Assembly: GCA_001599595.1 (NCBI GenBank) | Contig: BCHH01000001.1 | Location: forward strand, 1,749,032 to 1,813,031 | Direction: 5' to 3' | Origin: Beverwykella pulmonaria | Lineage: Eukaryota > Ascomycota > Dothideomycetes > Pleosporales > Melanommataceae | Length of the DNA stretch: 64,000 nucleotides | Part shown: piece by piece, positions 59,301 to 64,000 of the stretch | Position numbering within the stretch: the stretch's first letter is position 1 | Layout of the letters: each line of letters opens with the position of its first letter | Notes under the pieces: model-generated | The model's database searches: none | What the model saw: the letters and a program-made list of their open reading frames with translations, nothing else | Told to the model about the DNA's origin: nothing | Made by a program: the position numbers and the translations under genes

Positions 59301-62300
59301 TCATAATAGCCACCCTGCCTCCAGCTCCAAGAGTCCCAGTTTAACCAATGTCCCAGCTGGGCTAGCACTGGAGCAAGGTTACCGACTTCGGCTGTCGAGA
59401 AGCTTGGCAGGAGAATGTCGAGTTTGCGTTCCTCGCGGAGAAGATGAAGAGTCACCACAATTTCTGAGAGACAGGAGATGCGCAGGTCTTGCTTCTCGGA
59501 AGTCGAAAGACGCTTCCAGTGATCGTTGGTCGCTTTGCCGATCGGAGATTGAACGAACTGGCGGGCACGTTCGACGCAGGATAATATTAGGTCATGCTTT
59601 CCTTTAACCTGCTGCGATATTGTCGGTGTTTGTAGGCTTGATACCCGGTGTGACGGAGGGCTCATCGTTGCGGATGAAGGGCGTGATTGCTGCACCCATG
59701 ACCAAGCTGTCGATTCCCAACTCTTCGCGTGTGTCCGCGCCTCTTGCCGACTACACATTAGACGCCATGCTTCGTCATCTACGACTTCATCAGGCTTTGC
59801 TTGGGACGACGGCCGTCCGGAACTTCGTCTCTGCCTTGATCTCTCACGTTTGATAGGCTTCACCGTTTTGCCTTCCACGAAGGGCACTGCTAATGTAAAG
59901 AGAGTCGTCACGAACGCTATCCAATCTCCACTGGCTTGCGCACTAAGATCGGGCGAGAGATATTGGCGGATGCTCCACCAAATCTCAAGGAGAAATTCGC
60001 CAGCATAGTTGGACAGTATGGTGGACAAAACTTGGAACAGGTGAGCCACAAACGGATCCTCAGGTAATAGAGGAAATCTGATGCGATGTCTTCTGGACTC
60101 CCCATCCACAATGTCGAACGCTCCACCATGCGAAGCAGAAAGCATTCGCCGAAGTGGCTTTTGCGCGTTAATAGTCCTCTTCAGTCCGGCTGTCGCTCTC
60201 ATTTGATCATCTCGAAGGACCGCGTACGGGTTGAAGAGTCTAAGAGAACTAAGGGTGATTTTAAAAGGCAAGTGAGTCCCCCAGCCAGCCGTCAACGACA
60301 GACACGGCTCGCGAGGGTCTGACGAAGTGAGACGGACCACTCGCTCGACATGGCCATCGAACAGCTTAATTACATCTAGGGTATTCTCCATTTCCCGCGT
60401 CTTGATGAATCTCGGTACACATGCGTATCGAGGAGCAGCAGTGCTCAACTTGGGCTGTGAAGAGATGGCCGGCAATCTTTTGCGCGTAATGGCAAGTTCG
60501 CATTCTAACGGGTTCTGTAAAGAGGAATGCATGATATATACATGAAGTCTTCGTTCGTGGAGAGTAGCGGAATTAAACGGCGCTGTTAAGGCAAACACCT
60601 TCGATGCAGTCTGTGCATGTCGATTTAGTCGCAAAAAAGAGGCAAATTCCGACTCTAATGAGAATGGCTGTGTCCGTACCTGGGATTCTGGACCTGCAGG
60701 ATTCATACTGAATAGGCCGCTCTTCAGATACTTCTCGGCTGATATTTCAGCAACTGGACTCATGACTAGCTCCTTGCGGAGTCCATCCATGGGCTCTTGG
60801 TCAAAGCCAACATCAGGAGGCGAAAACAAATCGTCGAGTTCATCAAAGTCCTCCAAAGTATCAAACGTGTCTTCATCCATAATGTCTTCGAGCGTGTCAT
60901 CGACCGAAGCACCACCCATGCTCATTCGCGACACGATACTGCCAGGCGTTGAGGCCCGATTACGCGACTGGGAAAAGCCACCAAAGCTCATTCTTTCGTT
61001 CCCAAGAGAATGGCGGCTTCGTTGACTAGCCCCAAAACTTGCTCCGAAGCTTGCACCTAGACTGTTGCGATGTGTTGCAAGGTCCTGAAATGCGGACTTG
61101 TCGAAGCTGGTGGACAGCTCTGCCCTCGAAAGCAGAGAGCTGACTCGCCTCGACTCCTTGGGCAATCGCGACATGTCGAAATCAGGATTCAATTGCGAAG
61201 CAAGGGCATCTTCTACCGCCTGATCTGAGAGTCTCTCTTTGGACTGAGAAGAGACATCGAATGACGATGCGGGTGCTTTACCGCGAACTGCACCACCAAA
61301 GCTTTCACGCATACGGTCGGTACCCCGGAGAGCCGGTGTCGTGGCGCCCGTACCTGGCGCCGTTGGGCCATATGAGCTACGACGTCGGACTTTGTGTCCC
61401 GCTTGCGAGATGTGCTGTTTGCGAGAGGCTGATATGGACTTGGGCTCGAGGTAAGCTGCTGACCAGATGGTGAAGGCATTGGACTCATAGTTGGCCGTGA
61501 CTACTAATATTAGCGGCTTGTCATTGCCACTCTGGTCAAAGCGAATCTCGTTTCGAGGAGACACATAGATGATCTCTTCGGCCTTGTCAATGGGCTCCAA
61601 TCTTCGATGTCCTGAACCGTTGGTAGTCAGCAGGCCGCCTCGCTCATTCCCTGTGACAACGTGAACGACTAGCCCTAGTTCAGACAGAGGGTCTGTGAAA
61701 GAGAAGACTCTCGGTAGTCCTTCTGTGCTTGCGGCGGCGGAGTTCTTGCTCAGCTCTTCCAGGAATAGCGAGTTGGCAGAACCAGCTTTGAGAGTCTTTG
61801 GAGCTCTTGACACGCCCAGAGAAGAGCCCTGGCGACGTTGTTGAGATTGAGGCTGGGAGAAGCTCTGATTGAAAGTCTGAGACAAAAAAGACTGAGTGTT
61901 TGTCAGAAATGAGTTGGGCGGAGCGGAGGGCATTTGCGGGGTGGGAGCGATGGGGTTTGGGCGTGCTATCTTCCTCTGAAGTAGGAGGCCTCGCGCGGCA
62001 GGGAACGCCCTCTCCACCTCGAACGGGAGATTGACTATGTGCGTGGCACCAGATAGGAAGAAGACATGTGCCTGCGACTTGAGGAAGACAACCAAGGCGC
62101 GAGACTTGACCTGAACGGTGTGTGGGGGGTGGTTATTGGGAGCACCTGGGTCGGTAGTTGGCTGCGTCCCTTGGCTAAGAAACGCCTTGGACTGGTCATT
62201 TCCACTGTAGTCTGCGGCACCTAGACCCTGCGAGACTGTGCTGGACGGCTCCTCGGTGAGAAACGTGGTGAGCAATGCCTGGATGACCCTCTCTTGCTCG

Positions 62301-62518
62301 ACCTCGAAGTTGAAGATCTTGCGCACCACGCCGCCGCGCGACCAGACAACATGGAACTCTGTTGTGACCACCTCTTCCGTGACGCCCTCGCCATCGTCGT
62401 CGCCGTATGTCTCCCAGGTGTAGTCGTGCTCGGTGCTGTTTTCAGAGAGAATGGACTCGGCGATGAGGTACTGCAGCGCCGCGGGCTTATGGAGCCCAAT
62501 GGACCGGAGAGCTGCCAT
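56315..62518 (-). CDS. bimE: Anaphase-promoting complex subunit 1 (APC1/BimE)
   Basis: Largest scaffold of the anaphase-promoting complex, the cell-cycle E3 ubiquitin ligase. A single uninterrupted exon of 2067 residues, close to the ~2,070 of Aspergillus BimE. The start MAALRSIGLHKPAALQYL and early FHVVWSRGGVVRKIF fit the N-terminal beta-propeller of APC1. The long Ser-rich insertion (residues about 190-620) is a plausible phospho-regulatory loop. The C-terminal half has the PC-repeat segment: HAGLLLGLGLNGHLKTI, SVGLLLGLSASFMGTMD, GIGLLYYNTQHRRMSEV, RLAAGFALGFINLGKG. Then comes TYGSHLAAHMAFGVLFIAGG near the end. No stops or frameshifts. It is divergent from the beta-propeller-like gene, 345 bp between starts. 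Confidence 0.93.
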   Translation of the reverse strand: MAALRSIGLHKPAALQYLIAESILSENSTEHDYTWETYGDDDGEGVTEEVVTTEFHVVWSRGGVVRKIFNFEVEQERVIQALLTTFLTEEPSSTVSQGLGAADYSGNDQSKAFLSQGTQPTTDPGAPNNHPPHTVQVKSRALVVFLKSQAHVFFLSGATHIVNLPFEVERAFPAARGLLLQRKIARPNPIAPTPQMPSAPPNSFLTNTQSFLSQTFNQSFSQPQSQQRRQGSSLGVSRAPKTLKAGSANSLFLEELSKNSAAASTEGLPRVFSFTDPLSELGLVVHVVTGNERGGLLTTNGSGHRRLEPIDKAEEIIYVSPRNEIRFDQSGNDKPLILVVTANYESNAFTIWSAAYLEPKSISASRKQHISQAGHKVRRRSSYGPTAPGTGATTPALRGTDRMRESFGGAVRGKAPASSFDVSSQSKERLSDQAVEDALASQLNPDFDMSRLPKESRRVSSLLSRAELSTSFDKSAFQDLATHRNSLGASFGASFGASQRSRHSLGNERMSFGGFSQSRNRASTPGSIVSRMSMGGASVDDTLEDIMDEDTFDTLEDFDELDDLFSPPDVGFDQEPMDGLRKELVMSPVAEISAEKYLKSGLFSMNPAGPESQVRTQPFSLESEFASFLRLNRHAQTASKVFALTAPFNSATLHERRLHVYIMHSSLQNPLECELAITRKRLPAISSQPKLSTAAPRYACVPRFIKTREMENTLDVIKLFDGHVERVVRLTSSDPREPCLSLTAGWGTHLPFKITLSSLRLFNPYAVLRDDQMRATAGLKRTINAQKPLRRMLSASHGGAFDIVDGESRRHRIRFPLLPEDPFVAHLFQVLSTILSNYAGEFLLEIWWSIRQYLSPDLSAQASGDWIAFVTTLFTLAVPFVEGKTVKPIKRERSRQRRSSGRPSSQAKPDEVVDDEAWRLMCSRQEARTHAKSWESTAWSWVQQSRPSSATMSPPSHRVSSLQTPTISQQVKGKHDLILSCVERARQFVQSPIGKATNDHWKRLSTSEKQDLRISCLSEIVVTLHLLREERKLDILLPSFSTAEVGNLAPVLAQLGHWLNWDSWSWRQGGYYDLEGASTQQWHFEESSFKSNIRLHVQPWDSPPSILGWISTMLRSRSFLPFPTLEMLIRKSKASPHSSVNINEVISGVTPRTVALHKFFQEIDHLSNSRKTVELIERCGITRGMLATLPEAAKAPLMEAITRCQANPPTTWSSSLLKLVQREDLDLSLTPNNEFIHDIHQNQSNAMSGIQSSLYYSGAARDVHTICQGVDRPEPIQSVAEVERHYVTRLIFHEDRRFMEAHALLEPLKQSVAEYRPDNRAEEAAILEGQKTLMQWVMVRTFSLPVGSSMVKFSSKKPLLTEKYPLYGFSTSCLMKPMGNVVTAERANYSEEKYFWAFFNAGVAAGLSISRDAQGIDTSWIMYNKPQELTNKHAGLLLGLGLNGHLKTIAKWLSFKYLTPKHTMTSVGLLLGLSASFMGTMDTLVTRLLSVHVTRMLPPGAAELNLSPYTQTTGLMGIGLLYYNTQHRRMSEVMLSEIEHVDEIDPSEPPDTLRDEAYRLAAGFALGFINLGKGKDLQGLHDMRIVERLMSVAVAPKPVDIVHILDQATAGAVIAVALIFMKTHDEAVARKVDIPDTLPQFDYVRPDIFLLRTLAKHLIMWDNIEADKEWMTKNLPVEYRDDYDLTNIFKLRSDQMPFFNIIAGLLWSISLKHAGTGNIQVRDFLIRYLDQFIRICKIPALRYDSKLARNTVRNCQDLIALSAATVMAGTGDLDVFRRLRFLHGRVGPDTPYGSHLAAHMAFGVLFIAGGTHTFSTSNKAIASLICAFYPLYPADVQDSRAHLQAFRHFWVLAAEPRCLIVRDVDTGRATSMAVTCLLKTGEPRKLIAPCLLPELHSIERIETGDVAYWPTTLDFVNNSLHLQTFQANQTVHVRRRSAHEMYASTFSATLVALNDAQSSRTTRLMWDWLFSLPALREFEKADIGLILPVDPYSSTFLDTGTTSVDTRLVLNRLGRSWKTEELWELRGVFEWAEGAGRADGRLRWLGREVVERLKAEILERGRGIEGM

Positions 62519-62863
62519 GCGTGAGAGTGTGTTGCGGCATAGGGATGCGATTTGCGCGCAATTCTGGGGTGGAGGCGGCCGTTTCTAGGGTTGGGAATTT
62601 TCGTGGTGGGCAACGCGCATGTTTTGGTGGTCGCGCGCGTCGTGAACTTTCCCTCCGCATCACCTCCGACCACTTTTCTTTCACCCTTCACCAACACCAC
62701 GCACCGAACGGCTCAGCATCGCCACGACACCTGATCCTCTGTTATCTTCTGAGAAGCTATCCCTCAGCCTGACCAAGAGGAAGGGCAAGGGCAGATACCG
62801 CCAGCGCAATCCCTTTGCCGTCTGTCCCAACTCTGCCCCAGCTGCGCGCCGCTTGCTCTCATC
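62519..62863. promoter_or_regulatory. Bidirectional promoter between APC1 and the beta-propeller-like gene
   Basis: The two start codons face away from each other across 345 bp, so the same DNA must drive both. No TATA box is evident. Pyrimidine-rich tracts lie before the plus-strand start. Confidence 0.55.
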
Positions 62864-64000
62864 ATGAAGCCAATCATCTCGACCGCTGGCAGGACGACCC
62901 AGCTCAGGTGCGACTGCCTGCCTAACAAGTCCCTCTTTTGGCTGCATAGTTGACCCACCCACCCCAGATACGAGCTCCCACACCGCGCCTACGATTCCAA
63001 GATCTACCCCGTCACAGCTCCCAATGGTTCGACCATCATACTATACGGACACGAGACAGGCGTGGGCGTGCTATGGCGGGGAGGGCGACCGCTGAAGAAG
63101 ACAGCTCCGGCCCCAAAGCAGCCACCGAAGCCGCCTCCCAAGGTCAACGGGACGTCCAAAGATACCATTATGATTATAGATTCCGACGACGAGGCGCCTG
63201 CCCAGTCTGCGCCGCAGCCCCCCGAAGCTGCATTCGAGGACGAGGACGAGGAACTAGACCCAGACCACCCATACCCGTCCATCATCCAGCACCTGCGCCT
63301 GTCGCTGAACACCCAAGTTTTGCACATCGCTGTGCCCCAGATACCCACCATCTCTGTGCTGCGACCGGCCGACACAGTGCCCGCTATTTTCAGCAAGAAG
63401 ATTGTCTTCACTGTCGCCTGCGCTGATTACAGCGTTCGCGTCATTACACTGCCCTTGAGCCCTCCGTCTAACGTTGCGAAAGAGGCTCCGTTCAACGCCA
63501 AATCGCAATGGGGCGAGGAAGTCCTCAAAGTATCGGCCCACCACGGACATCAGAGCATTCCCACTGGCGTCACTATGACATGGACCTCGCGGTCGGAGCC
63601 CACTCTGGATGGAGAGTCAGGAGAAGAGATGAATCTCGATGCCGAAGACGACGCTGGCTCGACTCCAGGGAGACGGCGGGCTCGCAGGAAGCAAAGCCGA
63701 TCTCGCTCAGGTCGTCGCGCCGACGAAGGCTGGGACCTCCTTGTTGCTTCACATTCTACAGAGCTCGGCGGGCTGTTGAAGATCTGGCGCTTTGGCCTTA
63801 CCGAAACCTCCATGAAATCCGCAAATCCCATTTCGGCCTACAAAACTCTGTCCCTTCGAAGGCCCGCCACTCGAGTAGTTTTCAACTCTGCACAGTACCC
63901 CAAACGCCGCCATTCGCAGCTTCTTATTACCGACGCCTCGGGCATCGCGCGCATTTATGATCCCTTTGCCCCGTCTGGCCTCATCCGACAGGCTTCTCGC
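62864..64000 (+). CDS. WD40/beta-propeller-like protein (3' end outside window)
   Basis: Starts at the ATG at 62864; exon 1 is 62864-62907, then a 60-bp intron, then exon 2 from 62968 open to the window edge. The sequence alternates short beta-strand-like segments typical of propellers: IILYGHETGVGVLWRGG, KIVFTVACADYSVRVITLPL, WDLLVASHSTELGGLLKIW, SQLLITDASGIARIYDP. An acidic linker (DEDEELDPDHPYP) and a basic RRRARRKQSRSRSGRR stretch, which could be a nuclear localisation signal, interrupt it. I cannot name the family; a nucleoporin-type or chromatin WD40 protein is possible. At least 365 residues are visible. Confidence 0.7.

Noticed and set aside
1..64000. CRISPR arrays, bacterial operons, riboswitches
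   Set aside because: Intron-containing fungal nuclear DNA; no spaced identical repeats of CRISPR type and no known eukaryotic riboswitch (such as TPP) were seen.

Overview
The window reads as nuclear DNA of a filamentous ascomycete (Pezizomycotina). Genes lie on both strands and carry short GT-AG introns of about 45-75 bp with CTAAC/CTGAC-like branch sites. The gene set includes an AA9 LPMO, a HET-domain NLR, fungal-type transcription factors, bimE/APC1, UTP22 and a fungal cystathionine gamma-synthase. Dothideomycetes (Pleosporales) is my best guess; it is inference, not demonstrated. Exon structures were worked out by hand from reading-frame continuity, splice sites and restored protein motifs.

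Layout. 0-2.4 kb: a HET / NB-ARC / TPR NLR on the minus strand, running off the left edge. 4.7-5.7 kb: a secreted AA9 lytic polysaccharide monooxygenase. 7.2-11.1 kb: an MFS drug/metabolite exporter and an MDR-type oxidoreductase, then a relic of a berberine-bridge-like FAD oxidase. 11.9-14 kb: a 2EXR/F-box-like protein and a small hypothetical protein. 15.2-19.1 kb: a P450, an SDR and a carboxymuconolactone-decarboxylase-like protein. 18.9-24.4 kb: an island that carries all five ambiguous bases I noticed, two tandem-repeat arrays, broken ORFs and a FunK1 protein kinase. 24.7-32.4 kb: a carboxylesterase with a premature stop, a decayed O-methyltransferase, an alpha/beta hydrolase and a C2H2 / fungal_trans regulator.

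Together, 7-32 kb looks like the tailoring, export and regulation part of a secondary-metabolite cluster. No PKS, NRPS or terpene synthase is visible, three member genes are broken, and a mobile-looking island sits in the middle. I read it as a relict or backbone-less cluster.

From 33 kb on the content is mostly conserved housekeeping: UTP22 and cystathionine gamma-synthase (divergent pair), a GTPBP1/2-like GTPase, protein-L-isoaspartate methyltransferase and a HAUS1-like coiled coil (divergent pair), a MYND protein, and APC1 with a beta-propeller-like protein (divergent pair). Within it, a Con7-like C2H2 regulator (42.6-44.1 kb) stands alone between 3.3 kb and about 5 kb with no recognisable gene.
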